Both the position numbers and the translations under genes were made by a program. From NCBI RefSeq assembly GCF_030265065.1, contig NC_080412.1, positions 25,782,501 through 25,846,500 of the forward strand: a stretch of 64,000 bases of DNA, read 5' to 3'. The notes under the pieces are model-generated. The model did not search any database, had not been told where the DNA came from, and worked only from the letters and a program-made list of their open reading frames with translations. Source of the stretch: Corythoichthys intestinalis (Eukaryota; Chordata; Actinopteri; Syngnathiformes; Syngnathidae). Position 1 is the stretch's first letter; the number at the start of each line of letters is the position of its first letter. Positions 38,751 to 50,595 of the stretch are shown one piece after another.

Positions 38751-40962
38751 TCAAACAATGTTGCGAAGCAGGTGGCCGAACCTCTTGGAAAGTTGCTGGA
38801 ACAGTGACATCAGGTTGCTATGGCGACAAAGAGCAAACATGAGCCAGTGAGGAGAGAAATATTAGCGGTGAAAATACAAACGTCAAGGATCCACGTAATG
38901 AGTTCAGAAAGACCTTTTGCATCTATAGTTTAAAGCAGGGGTCAGCAACTCGTGGCTCCGGAGCAACATGCAGCTCTTTGAAACTTGAAGTGGCTCAGTT
39001 TTATATTAAATAAATGAATATTTGATTAAAGTTTATTCTAGGGATTGTGAGATAGAACAAAGAAATGTAACGTCCCTTTAATAGGTAGATCAAGTCATTA
39101 ATTCACCAACTACATAAAATCACAGTTGTCACCGGGAAGGTGTACCTACAAGTCTTTGCTCTATTCACAGGCGCAAAGATGTTTAAATGGGGATTAAATC
39201 CTTATTTATGTCAAATATGCACCACAGAATATATGTATACATAAATATATATGACGGAAAACACTCAGGCGACTTGAAGTTCCGCTCTGAGACCCCCAAT
39301 TTAGCCAACTTTCAAAATTGTACATCATTGGAAAGCTTAAAATCTCAATTTTCTGAGGGAAGAAAAATTTTGAACAGGAGGGCATTTTTAAAAAGAAAAA
39401 AAAAAAGTTTTTTTAAACAGCAAAACCCTATCTGGAGGTGGGAGCACGCGAGAGCAGAATTACAGACGCTATGACTTTAAGGAGATATAGAGTACTTGCC
39501 TTGTTTCGATCCAAAAACTCCTGTAGCATGTATCACTGAGTGTCAAGACACAGCTGTGAATGGCCACAGCTGGATTTTTTTTTAGGTATTTTATGAGTGA
39601 AACATGGTAATATAACAAGGGTCGTGATGCAGAAATCGCAGACATCAAGGAGTGGTCGAGATGTTCTTTTTCATATATTTACACTTTTAAACATTTTTTT
39701 TTCTATTTTTTTGTTTGGATCGATTATTTATCATCTAACATATCGGAGAAAATGCGACAGTAACAAAAAAAATACAATTAAGCGATAGTTATGAGGTAGA
39801 TATCCGTGACTTTTTTACAGACGCCATTTTTTTCATTGTGACATAATTTGTTTAAAAGTTTAAAATATGTGAATGAATAATTTTTTAGAGTCGATTTTTT
39901 AAATAAAAAAAATAAAATTTTAAATATGAGACATCAATTAATGATTCTAAGCTAAAAATGACAGACATTTTGAATAGTAAGTATAATCAATTACCTTGGT
40001 TTTATGGCTGGGTTGAAAGAAATGCGGTTGCATGACGTCTGTAAACACTGGTTTCCAGGGTAAAACGGACAAATTAAAAATAGTTCGGGGGCTTAATGCG
40101 CCATGAATCTGATAGGGCAGTATTTAGACATATTGTTCTATCAAACACAACTGTTATTTTGGCTTAAAATATAGCAGTTTATTTTAAAGAGGGGTGCAAG
40201 AGCAGAAACTGCTTTTTCAGTCTTTTCTGTGTTTTCCGCCATATACATACACACATACACAGTCGACCTGATGCAATCAGTTCAAAAGTCATTATGTGCG
40301 TGCGGCTCCTAAAGATGACTATTTTGCCGAAACTAAGTCGAAATGGCTCTTTGAGGGTCAAAGGTTGCCAACCCATGGTCTACAGTGTAAGAATTGATGT
40401 ATATAGAAAATAATAATGTCCTAAAAGACTTTGTAAGGTACACCTGCACATTCTTATTTGTTACAACTCTTAATTGTATTTTTATCAAAATAATCATGTA
40501 TTTAGCAACATAGTTTTTTGCTCGTAATGTTCACTTGCTGATCAAAAAATGGGATTTGTCAAACACATATACTTCTACTGTCACAACACAAATTCTGCTT
40601 TATATAATCTGTTAGATCTTAAAAGTTTTCAACTTCCCAGATTCCAGTAAAACAAAACCAACAAAAATCTGCTATGCTGCTGATTTTGATTCATTCATCT
40701 TTTGTCACATTTTGTAATTCACATTATAGCTGCATTAAACACCCGTGGTGTAACCCTCATGGAAATACAAAATGTACATTTGATGTCATTCGGGTAGTAT
40801 GCTGTAGAGTGGGGGTGTACCTAATAAAGTGAGCAAGCCTCACCGGGGTCCGGCTGAGGTTCCGCCACTGCCGCCGCTGCGTTGGCGCTGACGGCACAGT
40901 AGCTTGGCCGCATGCCTGACGCAGTACATCACCACGGACAACAGGGGGCTCTTGGGGGGCAT
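38751..40962 (-). CDS. Candidate two-exon small protein, 61 aa, unrecognised
   Basis: Exon 1 coding part 40962-40844 starts at an ATG in good context (AAGATGC) and ends at donor GTGAGG in phase 2. Exon 2, 38817-38751, follows a strong acceptor (TTTGCTCTTTGTCGCCATAG) and supplies the missing base. The frame closes at TGA with 62 codons in all. The product opens MPPKSPLLSVVMYCVRHAAK, has a Gly/Ser linker (SGGSGGTSAGPR) and ends MSLFQQLSKRFGHLLRNIV, a likely amphipathic basic helix. The first part is mildly hydrophobic, with no clear signal peptide. Third positions are GC-rich in exon 1, unlike the AT-rich surroundings. The intron carries a hAT. I do not recognise the protein; it could be a short host gene or a chance frame. 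Confidence 0.45.
38936..40377. mobile_element. hAT element, 1442 bp
   Basis: The ends CAGGGGTCAGCAACTCGTGG and GGTTGCCAACCCATG are inverted repeats of the CAGGGGTCGGCAAC type common in fish hATs. The flanks GTTTAAAG (38928-38935) and GTCTACAG (40378-40385) agree at 6 of 8 positions. No transposase was seen. It occupies most of the intron of the candidate small gene. Confidence 0.8.
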
Positions 40963-40969
40963 CTTCAGC
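40844..40969 (-). other. First coding exon of the candidate small gene with splice sites
   Basis: The acceptor TTGTGTCTCAG precedes 40969 and the donor GTGAGG follows 40844. Two frames are open across it. The one beginning at ATG 40962 joins in phase to 38817-38751; the other (AEDAPQEPPVVRGDVLRQAC) has no downstream partner that I found. Confidence 0.5.
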
Positions 40970-41076
40970 CTGAGACACAAGTGAAAACGGGAAATGTATG
41001 ATGTATAATGTGTGAGCAGAGTCCGGTGGCTGGATGGAGCCCTGGTGGCCATTTATCTTGCTTAATACTTTAATGC

Positions 41077-41187
41077 CATTGGCGTAGTCACCTGCCACTC
41101 AAACATGTCGGAAGTAGCGTGGAAGTTGAATCTTTGTGTCAAAATGATTCAATCGAAAAAAAAAAAGTCCCTTCAAAACTCTTTTTA

Positions 41188-41219
<32 letters not shown>

Positions 41220-42280
41220 CGTGCGTTCAAAACTTTTTCCACTTAAAAAAGAAAAAAAAAAAAAAAAAAAAAAAGAGTTTAAAACTTTTTGCTTTTCAAA
41301 AAAAGTGACACTTCAATAAAAAAATATATATATTTCAAATAATATATATATTTTTTTTTTCAAAAAAAAATATTTTTGCAAATGTTTTTTTTCTTTGATT
41401 AAAAATAGTTTTTTTGACTGAGGCAACTTTTATTGGGATTGGATGATTTAGACACAAATGTCCTACCCATAATATGGTTCAAACACAAAAAGGATTGCCT
41501 TAATCAGAGAAAGAAAAGTGTTCAAATGCGAATTTCTGAGTCTCAGATATTTTTTCACATTCAAACCTTTTTTTTCTACGATTTTTTTTTTTTTTTGATT
41601 GAAGTGATTTTTCTTTTGAAAATATATATTTTTTGTTTGAAGCAACTTATTTTTAATTGAATAACAAAGACACAAATGTCCAAGCCAAAATGTGGTCCAA
41701 ACGCAAAATTACATTACTTCAATCAAAAAAGTTGTTTCAATAAAAAAAAAAAAAACTTGACTTAAATTTTTTTTTAAAATGTTTCAATCAAATAAGAATA
41801 GTTTTCAAATACATTTTTTTAAGTTTCAAATTTATTTTTGCATTCAAACACTTTTTTTTTTTTTTTTTTGATTGAAGTGACTTTTTCTTCGATTGAAAAT
41901 ACATATGATCGAAGCAACTTTTTTTTTGGATTGAATAATAAAGACACAAATCTACCTCTACCTAAATCTACCTATATAGTTGTAAAGCAATAAAACTGCA
42001 ACAAAAATGAATGAAATGAAGCAACTTAGACGGTCATGTGCTTTGCATATAAAAAAAATAATAAATTCTAATGATTTTTTGGGATTAAATGATTTAGACA
42101 CAAATGTCCTGCCCATAATATGGCCCAAACAAAAAAAGGATTGCTTCAAGCAAAGAAAACTTCTTCAATGAAAAATTAAGTGTTCAAATGCAAATTTTTC
42201 AAAGTCAAATATTTTTTCGCATTCAAAAATTTCTACCATAAGTGAAATTTTTCTTTTTTTGATTGAAATGATTTTTCTTT

Positions 42281-42327
<47 letters not shown>

Positions 42328-42934
42328 CATACAATTTTTTAAGCAACTTATTTTTTGATTGAATAATGACAAAAATGTCCTAGCCAAAATGTGGCCCAAA
42401 CACAAATCAACATTACTTCAATCAAAAAAGTTGCTTCAATCAATTAAAAAAAAAAAAAAAAAAAAAAGAAAGAAAAATAGCTTTCGCATGCATTTTTTTG
42501 AGTTTCAAATGTATGTTTGCATTCAAACACTTTTTTTTTGTTTGAAGCGACTTTTTTGGGGGTTGAAAATATGTATTTTGATTTGACTTTTTTTTTTTAA
42601 TTGAATCAACTTTTTTTTTTTTTGATTGAATAATAAAGACACAAATCTACCTCCATATGGCTCTGCCCAGGAGAGATACAATTTTTGACTGAGGTAACTA
42701 CATTGGCACGACACCACCGAGCGTACCATATTCAATGGATGACGATCTTGGCAAAAAGTATTGCCTAAGCAGCCTGATTTTGAATTCCCCTCAAGAATGA
42801 TGGGAAACAAAAAAACACTCATTGTCAATTTATTATTATAAATATTCTGGTAAGTTAATTTTATTGCTGACACTGCATTTCGGGGTTATCAACGTGTTGT
42901 GCCTCCCTGCCCCAAAAGTCAAACTCCGCCTATG
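41077..42934. mobile_element. hAT-like element with an internal palindromic repeat array
   Basis: The left end CATTGGCGTAGTC and the right end (reversed CATAGGCGGAGTTTGAC) belong to the family seen at 23946-26136; no target duplication is evident. The interior (about 41130-42660) is a degenerate array of TTGATTGAAGCAAC and its complement, alternating with GACACAAATGTCC and poly-A or poly-T runs, plus a short TA/CATA run at 42286-42330. No coding potential. Confidence 0.55.
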
Positions 42935-43074
42935 AATATACTATACAATAAATATAGGCTGTTTTTCTAAATACAATGCCAAGATACTTTAAGCATTTCA
43001 GTTCTCAACAAATTTAAACCGGCAGAAAGAAAGAGTAATCGCACAAAACGCTTTATTCAGTTTTACTTACTGAT

Positions 43075-43260
43075 TCTTCCTCGATCACCTTGGTAACAAA
43101 AAAAAATGTGAAGTCAGGAAGGAGGCGTTGTCTCAGGCTGTTAACAGAACCCAAATCGGAACTCTAACCTCGCTCCCACGGACCACAGGCCGCCATAAAT
43201 GCTGAGGCGTGCGCTTTGCAAAAGGTCCTGAAAGGTCCAGTGGCGCTTGGATAACATTGA
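43075..43260 (-). other. Possible 5' exons of the candidate small gene
   Basis: On the minus strand a T-rich acceptor ending ACCAAG is followed by 18 bases (GTGATCGAGGAAGAATCA) and a consensus donor GTAAGT. Upstream, GTGGGAGCGAG precedes a donor GTTAGA, about 30 bases after an ATGGCGGCC. If spliced to 40969, the frame used by the candidate protein has an upstream stop, so these would be untranslated. An AATAAA just downstream could instead make this a terminal exon. Confidence 0.25.
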
Positions 43261-43666
43261 CGCATTGTGTCAAATGTGGCAAGAGCTATTTATGTGTTTT
43301 TTTTAGAGAGGGGTGGGCTGTCATGTTGTTAAAAAGCTCTCAGGTTGCTGTTAAGTCTTATCGACAAGTCATTGAAAGCTGATGAACCAGATGATGCTTG
43401 TTATGTGACAGTCAAAAGTAAATTCCTGTAGTTATTTTATTTATAAATGTTTGGCAAGTAATGGGTGTTAATTTTGTAAAATTATGCTACCGCACGTTAA
43501 TAGCATTTCTTTCAGTATTTTGTTTGCTTCTGATTAGTATTAGTTCAGATTATTATGAAGTCAGTTATTTAAGTCAGTTTGAAAAAAAAGTCATTGCTTT
43601 GATAGCGTTGTAGTTTTGGCCAACTAAATAATCATTTTACATAAAGAGTTACTGTAGTATAATTAC

Positions 43667-45090
43667 TAGGGTTGGGAATCTCTGGCATGAAGCCGATTCG
43701 ATATGTATCTAGATACACAGGTTACGATTCGATTAAAAAACGATACATTCTTAAGGCCGAGCGATTCGATATGATTCGATACAGTTTAAGAACGATACGG
43801 TTCGATCCAGAGTGGAAACGATACGATAGTAAACATTTGTTGTGTGTGTTCGTACAGTATTTTAAACATATAAAAAAAAGATTAAAAATTAAATTAAACA
43901 AAAAAATTTCATACCACTGTTATGTTTTATTTTTTTATGAAAAAAAAATAAAGCTTACTATATGACCGTCATTTTGTTGGATGGGATTGATAATAAAATA
44001 AAACTCCAGTGACAGACAACAATAAAGTGCAGTAATTTAATTAATGTATTTCCTAGTGTTTTGAACACAATAGGTAAGTAATTTAAGTGCAAACTTTCAA
44101 TGTGAACATCTTACAAGCAAAAAATATTCGTTATATGCAGCAGCTCTAGAAAAAAAAAAAAAGAATTAAACCTGTTAGTGTTATCATAAATAAATAATAA
44201 ATTATGCTTTACCACTGGTATAACTGGGGGAATAAAAACATGGCATTTTAGACGGACAGGTCTATAATCATTACTTTAACCTTATACACAACAAAGTCAT
44301 TAATATGCCTGTGCTTCCACATTTTTTTATTCCTCATGACTGTCTATATCTTTTTTGAAGGGCAGATTTTTCTTAAGGAAGACCAACTGATCCACATGAT
44401 CATGTTTAAGTAGACTGCGTTTCGTGGAAACAATATGCCGCCCTTTCCACCATTGTAGTGGGTTATTTTTCAGTTGTTAATAACTCACGATGTCTGTACC
44501 GCTTCACACTAGCTCTGTCCCATTCGAACAGATCTGGCTGCCTTCGTCACTTCAAAGTCCGACTTTAGTTTTCCTGGGTGCGTTGAAAATCAATCGCTGC
44601 ACGTCGCTGGCGTGGTGCGCAAACTGTCAATTGTTTTAGCATGTTGCTTCGTTGCCACTACTAGTTTCGTTTTGGGCTGTGAAGAAAACGCTACGGAGTG
44701 GGCGTTACAGTGGTTTTGTTAGCTCTTGCGTTGTTATGACACGCCCGTGACGATCGGGTAATGACGGCGACTACCAGCGGTTCTGCCTAAATGAATGGGA
44801 AGTTAAGGCAACCACGACGGCGGTCACCATCTAAGTGCGCTGTGTGGTGAATGACTCAAGCGCAGCATGTGAGGTAAAAGCTAAATTATTATCATATTAA
44901 ACAATGCATTGAACTAGGCATTAGAAGCCGATTCTTGTGCTCGCGATAGCCGGATTCTATCTCTACTATCGGTTCATTGAATATTTAATGGCTAATTACT
45001 GTCAAATGGTAACTTTACTATCGATACAGCTGTATCTCTCACTTGTAAAATCGGATATCCGGTCGTATCGGTTTATCGTTCTCAAGCTTA
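43667..45090. mobile_element. Non-autonomous hAT, 1424 bp
   Basis: The left end TAGGGTTGGGAATC and right end (reversed TAAGCTTGAGAACG) are imperfect inverted repeats. The perfect 8-bp duplication ATAATTAC lies at 43659-43666 and 45091-45098. The ends are followed by GATTCGATA/TATCG-rich text, as in other fish hATs. No transposase. Confidence 0.88.
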
Positions 45091-45488
45091 ATAATTACGT
45101 GACGGTAAAACTGGTTCAGGCAAGATTATAAAGGGGAAACAGAATAGACAAGTTTCCGAGGTACTTCCGCTTTACTTCCTAATGTCTGCAAGCGACTTCC
45201 GTTTTGCAATTTCTCCATCCAAAACAACAGTGGAGCTGGAGTAACATTACTCATCACAAATCCCTTAAAAAAGACAATTTGGAAATATCGCATCGATCTG
45301 ACATCATCACGACAGGGGAGGACAATATGTTCATGAAAGCAGATGTGGAACCAAGCTCGTGCCACCACAAAGACCGGGTGATTTTGTAACCATGTTGCCG
45401 CTGTGTTATGGAAGGTATGTTCTTCCTATCCCTGCATTTTCGTGTGTCTGGTGCTCAAAAAATATACTAAAGCCAATATGTTGCGTAT

Positions 45489-45594
<106 letters not shown>

Positions 45595-45597
45595 TTT

Positions 45598-47125
45598 ATT
45601 AACAGACTCTAGGTCCAAGCCACAACCACACAATACAAGGGAACAAACCATACAAAACTAAAAACAACATAACAATAAAAGAAGGTAAACTACAGTGATA
45701 CAAAAATTAGGCCATCTATTGGCCCAGTTTTAAAAGGCACCTATTCCAGTGCTTCCAGAACAGTGACAAGCAGCGAGTAGAACTATGCGAAATGTTTGTC
45801 AGGCCCCAGACAATCACATTTTCAGAACATTTCAAACGATGAATAAAATTAAACATTAGCACCCTTAGAAGGGCCTGGAGTGTATTCACCCGAGCAGATA
45901 CAAACATTTCAGAGGCACTGCACCATCTAGGCTTTTTCAGCAAGATTCTCAAAGAATCATTGTATGCCACTTGCAGTCTCTGAAAACTTGTCTTAGTGTA
46001 ATTTGACCACAGATGTGCAGTGTATAGGGGAGTACAATAAGCCTTGAACAGGGCGAGCTTGACCTCATCAGAGCATGGACCAAATTTTCGAGAGAGAACA
46101 TTGGCTTGGACATATAATGAGCGACACTGTCGCAATATGTCCTCGTTGTCAGTCAGAGTGTCCGTGAACAGATGAACAAGGTATTTTACCTGACTACAGG
46201 ACTTTAAAACTTGACCAGACAAATTAAAATTAGGGAAAACCAACCGTTTGTCCTCTTTGGTTCTTAGAATCATAATGACACTCTTTGATTCATTGTATTT
46301 AATGCTGTGTAACTCCCCATACCCGGAAGAGCTTGGGCTGAGAAGCACATAATCATCTGCATACATTAGATGGTTGACCACCAAGCCACCAACCATGCAG
46401 CCATTTCTACACTTATTTAAAAGTTTTGACAGGTCATTCATATAAAAATTGAATAAAATTGGAGACAAAATGCTCCCCTGTCTGACCCCATTGGTAACTT
46501 GGAAGGGGGCAGACATACAGCCGTCCCACTTAACCTGCATAGTTTGATGAGTGTACCAATATAAAAGAATTCTTATGATGTCATTGGGAACTCCCGCTTG
46601 GCTTAATTTCCTAAACAACTTCCCGTGGTTTACACGATCAAAGGCTTTGGAAGCGTCTAGAAATCACATAAACATAGACGAGTTTTTCCTCAAATAGGTG
46701 TTGACCAATTCTTTTAAAACATAAATACACATGTCTGTGCCATTGCTAGGTTTAAAGCCAAACTGATTATCTAAAGAGTTGATTAATGTACTAACTCTCT
46801 CCAGCATGAGGAGTTCAAATACCTTAGAGAGAACACTAGCAAGGGCGATTGGTCTGTAATTGTCCGAGCTGCTTACTTTCCCTGCTTTATCCTTGATGAC
46901 AGGGACCAGCATCACCGACATCATAGAGTCGGGAAGACAGCCGTGAACCATAAAGGAAGTAAAGCAGAGTGCAAGAAGTGGAACTAGCCTCGGACTAGCA
47001 TGCATAAGATGTTCAGCAGATATAGAATCCATACCTGTGGACCTATTAACTGGTAAGTTTTTAATGACGTGAAACACCTCATGGGTCTTAATTGCGCACA
47101 CCTCTTCGACATTGCCCACTTGATA
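45598..47125 (-). mobile_element. LINE (non-LTR retrotransposon), 5'-truncated
   Basis: The minus strand encodes a reverse transcriptase in two frame segments. At 47119-46664 are the fingers (NRSTGMDSISAEHL, SSDNYRPIALASVLSKVFE, DNQFGFKPSNGTD). At 46618-45716 are the palm and thumb (NGVRQGSILSPILFNFYMND, catalytic MYADDYVLLS, SKSVIMI, CSQVKYL). A nonsense codon falls between them in the FLDASKAFDRVNHGKLF motif. The endonuclease domain is absent, so the copy is truncated at the 5' side. The element ends in a (GATA)n tail. The clade (I/Jockey-like or Rex1) was not resolved. Confidence 0.88.
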
Positions 47126-47555
47126 GACTTGTTGCTTTTGATATTGTTATTAAGATGATGATTGTAATTATGATGATCTTTTATTTACTACAACTACTGT
47201 ATCTGCTGCTAGCCTGTCGCTGATAACATAATTGTGCCATCTACACATACTTAACTATGTTCGTTTATTTACAGGTGGCAGTTAGGCAAGGGAAGATAAA
47301 TCGGTGTGCCTCACAGCAACACTTACTGTATATTGATGGACATATATCGAGACTACGTTGTTCCACCCACGGGCGGCCAAAAGGCTGGGGCTGGAGGCGG
47401 TGTCTCGCCTTGCGGCGGACTGTCAGCTCGATCCCGACATCCAACTTTTTTAACTGCAGCAACTTTAAGATACGCTATTTGAGCTGGAATTACCAGGACA
47501 GCGGGAGAAAACCTGTCTGGAGGCCGTAATGTCAGGAGGCTCCGTAACCCTGCTG

Positions 47556-48500
47556 TCTGATATCATAATAATAATAATGATAATAATAATAATAATACAT
47601 TTTATTTCTAGAGCGCTTTTCAAAACACACAAAGACGCTTCACAAGAGACATGGAATCACAGTACGATAAAAAGGTATTAAAAGGATAAAAAATTAAAAG
47701 CACAATAAAAAAAAGTAAAAATATAACAGAGCTATGGGTTATGGTGGGTAACAAAGAGTGAACAGTTGTGTTTTCAGTCTAGATTTCAAAAGTGATTGGG
47801 TAGATATGCTGCGAAGATCAGGGGGTAGGGCGTTCCAGAGCTGGGGGGCGCAATGACTAAAAGCTCTGGAACCAAAGGTGGAGATACGGACATGGGGGAC
47901 GGAGAGGGGAAGAATAGTGGTAGAGCGAAGTGAACGGGTTGGATTGTTTAGACGGAGAAGATCGCAAAGGTAGGGAGGGGCCAGGGCATGGAGTATTTTG
48001 AAGGTGATGATGAGGATCTTGTAGTTGATTCTTTGTTTGACGGGAAGCCAGTGAAGTTGACGGAGGATGGGGGTGATGTGGTGTGTTGCGGGGGTTCGAG
48101 TGATGAGGCGTGCTGCTGAGTTCTGGAGGAGCTGCAGTTTCTGGAGGGACTTGTTAGGGAGACCGAAGAGCAGTGAGTTGCAATAATCGAGCCGGGAGGT
48201 TATTAGATTACAGACCAGGGTGGAAGCGGTATGGCGGGTGAGAGAAGGGAGGAGGCGAGAAATGTTGCGAAAGTGGAAATAGGCTGATCTGGTGATTCTG
48301 TTGATATGTGACCGGAAGGAAAGTGTGCTGTCGAGGATGACACCCAGACTCTTAACCTGAGACGAAGGAGAGATCGTAAATCGAGATAAATTGTGATTTA
48401 CTGACGTGTTTTGCAGATGCACCAATTGCACCAAATCCGTTTCAGCCCTTCTGCGTTCGGCAATTGTAATATAATTTGTAATTAACTTCATATTGGTCAC
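47556..48500 (-). mobile_element. L2/CR1-type LINE 3' part
   Basis: The minus-strand frame 48500-47739 (253 codons) encodes the C-terminal part of an L2-like reverse transcriptase ORF. It reads [16 protein letters not shown], then [14 protein letters not shown]-like text (here [14 protein letters not shown]), [46 protein letters not shown] and [20 protein letters not shown]. The 3' UTR ends in an (AATAAT)n tail at 47563-47597. The catalytic core and endonuclease are missing; this is a typical 5'-truncated insertion with no internal stop in the remaining part. Confidence 0.9.
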
Positions 48501-48780
48501 TCAAGTGGCTGGCGTATCAATCTAAACTTCATATCAACACAGGCTGACAGGTTGTTATGAATTTGTCCACAAATGATCAACTAAATGATAAGAACAAGCA
48601 TACAATCTCATCTACGTCGTGCTGAATCCATTTTTGGAGCATTTTGATTTTGCAATATCAACTTTGTCAACACACTTCTTCAACCGCAATTCATGTTGTT
48701 CTTTCTAAACCGGAAGTTAAGAGCAGACATTTTCCAAGATGGCGCCGTCCATATTTTGCTCAGGAAACTTGTCTATAACT

Positions 48781-49231
48781 GTAAAACATTTGGGGACCCC
48801 AGAAGGGAAAAAGCCAAAAGGAAAAGAAGAAAATCAGTGTTGTTTTCAACTACAATGGTGACTTAATCCTGGTCTGTTGAGGACAAATACAATGATAAAT
48901 TAGCATAAAGTATACCAGAACAATGTTAAAATGTATTTTTTTTACAATACGACTTCATCAAACCTTTCGATTTTTGGTCCTATTGCGCGAGGCTGTGCAA
49001 AAGGCTAATTAGCCACATCTGTTTGTGTGTGAAGCCGAGTGGAAAATGTCTCTCCTGCAGGTGGGTGTGAGTGAAGTGGCGCTAGCGGATTGGACTTTAA
49101 CTGGAGCACCTGTTTAAAAAAACTCACCTAGGCCGGATCCTAGGCGGGCATGTCGGAAAAAGAACTTAATTTTATCAAGGGGCCAGATGGCAGAAGGTTG
49201 CAAGTAGAATCCAGATCGCATTGGCGCCGGT
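48781..49231. other. gpr119 upstream region
   Basis: No coding exon was recognised. The text from about 49040 is GC-richer (GTGGCGCTAGCGG, CTAGGCCGGATCC) and could be the 5' UTR or promoter of gpr119. No TATA box was seen at the expected spacing. Confidence 0.35.
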
Positions 49232-50444
49232 ATGACTGTGTCCGAGGTGAAGCCGCGGGTGACTGCTTGGATCCTGAGCGTAGCCTCTTGTCTGATTGTG
49301 GGAACCAATATCCTGGTGGCCACTGCCCTTCTGCGGCTCCTGGCCAAGAGGCGCAGCCAGAGCTGGTGTTTCGTCCTCAACCTAGCCCTGGCCGACAGCC
49401 TGGTGGGCTTAGCAATCACCGGCCTGGCCACCGAGGACTTTGGTACCAACGTCACCTACGTGGACCTCGGGCATGACGCACGTCAAGGTAGCGGAAACAC
49501 CTCGTCTGTCGCTCCGGGAAAGGGCCGGTGTTTGATGCGGATGGCCTTCGTGATGTCGCCGTGCACAGCGTCCATTTTGTCCATGTTTCTGATCTCACTT
49601 GACCGCTACGCTGCTATCAAGGTACCCCTGAGGTACTCCAGGCTCTCTGGAAAGGGGACGGCGACCGGGTCTCTTCTGGCTCTTTGGGCTTGTTCGTTCA
49701 TCATGGGATTCTTACCAGGTAAAACTGCCGAGTTCATCCATCACTACAATTGGATGCTGAATGTAGTCATCCCCTGTTCATGGTCCCTCCATATCACAGC
49801 AATTTTTTGGGGTCCAATACAGCTAATCAGCATATCTAGTGAGTAGGATGTATATTTCCAACATGTCCACAGTGATGGTCCGCCAGTTGCAGACAGACGG
49901 CTACGGCGGCCTGTGCGCTTTCTTCTCCGTCATCTACCCGACCGGCATCATTGTCCTCTTCAGCGTCTGCTTCTTCCCCGTCCTTTCTGTGTTCGTCTAC
50001 ATTTACATGGACATACTGAAGATAGCTTGCGGTCACCAAAGGCAGATCTTCCAGATCAGTCAGGCAGGATCTCGTACCACAGCCGAGGGCATCCACCGCC
50101 TGCAAACTCAATGGCCCCAAGCAAGGAACCGGTACTGGAGTCACGTCAAGGCCTTGAGGACTGTGGCCTTACTGGTGGGCTGCTTCCTGACCCTGTGGTG
50201 CCCCTTCTTTGTGGTTAGCATCGTGCAGCTGCTGTGTAAAAGCTGCCGTCTTATCGCAGTGTTGGAGAACCACCTATGGCTGTTGGGCATGTCTAACTCG
50301 CTCATCAATCCGTTGGTGTACGCCTTTTGGCAGAGGGAGGTGAGGACGCAGATTGCAGGCATGTTTGCGTGCATGGCAGGAAGGGGTTCGACTCCCGGTC
50401 CGGTCTTGGAGGGTGGTGATCTTCAGTCGCATGCGCAGACTTGA
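49232..50444 (+). CDS. gpr119: G-protein-coupled receptor 119
   Basis: A class A receptor for oleoylethanolamide and related lysolipids, coupled to Gs and linked to incretin and insulin release in mammals. Exon 1 is 49232-49718, the intron 49719-49872 (GTAAAA ... CCACAG), and exon 2 49873-50444, giving 352 aa. The joined protein aligns with human GPR119: TM1 (LIVGTNILVATALL), TM2 (FVLNLALADSLVGLAITGL), TM3 with LDRYAAIKVPLRY for the DRY region, and GFLP joined to VMVRQLQTDGYGG and LCAFFSVIYP. Then come TM6 (KALRTVALLVGCFLTLWCPFF), LENHLWLLGMSNSLINPLVYAFWQ (NPxxY) and a short tail. The first extracellular loop is longer than in human (NVTYVDLGHDARQGSGNTSS region). Human GPR119 coding sequence is uninterrupted; here splicing is needed to keep extracellular loop 2. 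Confidence 0.94.
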
Positions 50445-50595
50445 GTTAAATCTGGCAGTTTGAATTTAAATTTGTGGAGCCAGTATACTTTACATAGGTT
50501 ACATCCAGGAATGGTCCCCATCCACCAAGACATTTTCACCATGACGTCACCTACTGTATACCAAAATCTTTAACCATCTCTTTGTGTCCAATACG

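Noticed and set aside
45204-45389. 61-codon frame on the plus strand (MQFLHPKQQWSWSN), considered as a transposase fragment
   Set aside because: No domain could be recognised and the opposite strand is equally open; it is left as part of the possible inverted-end element.
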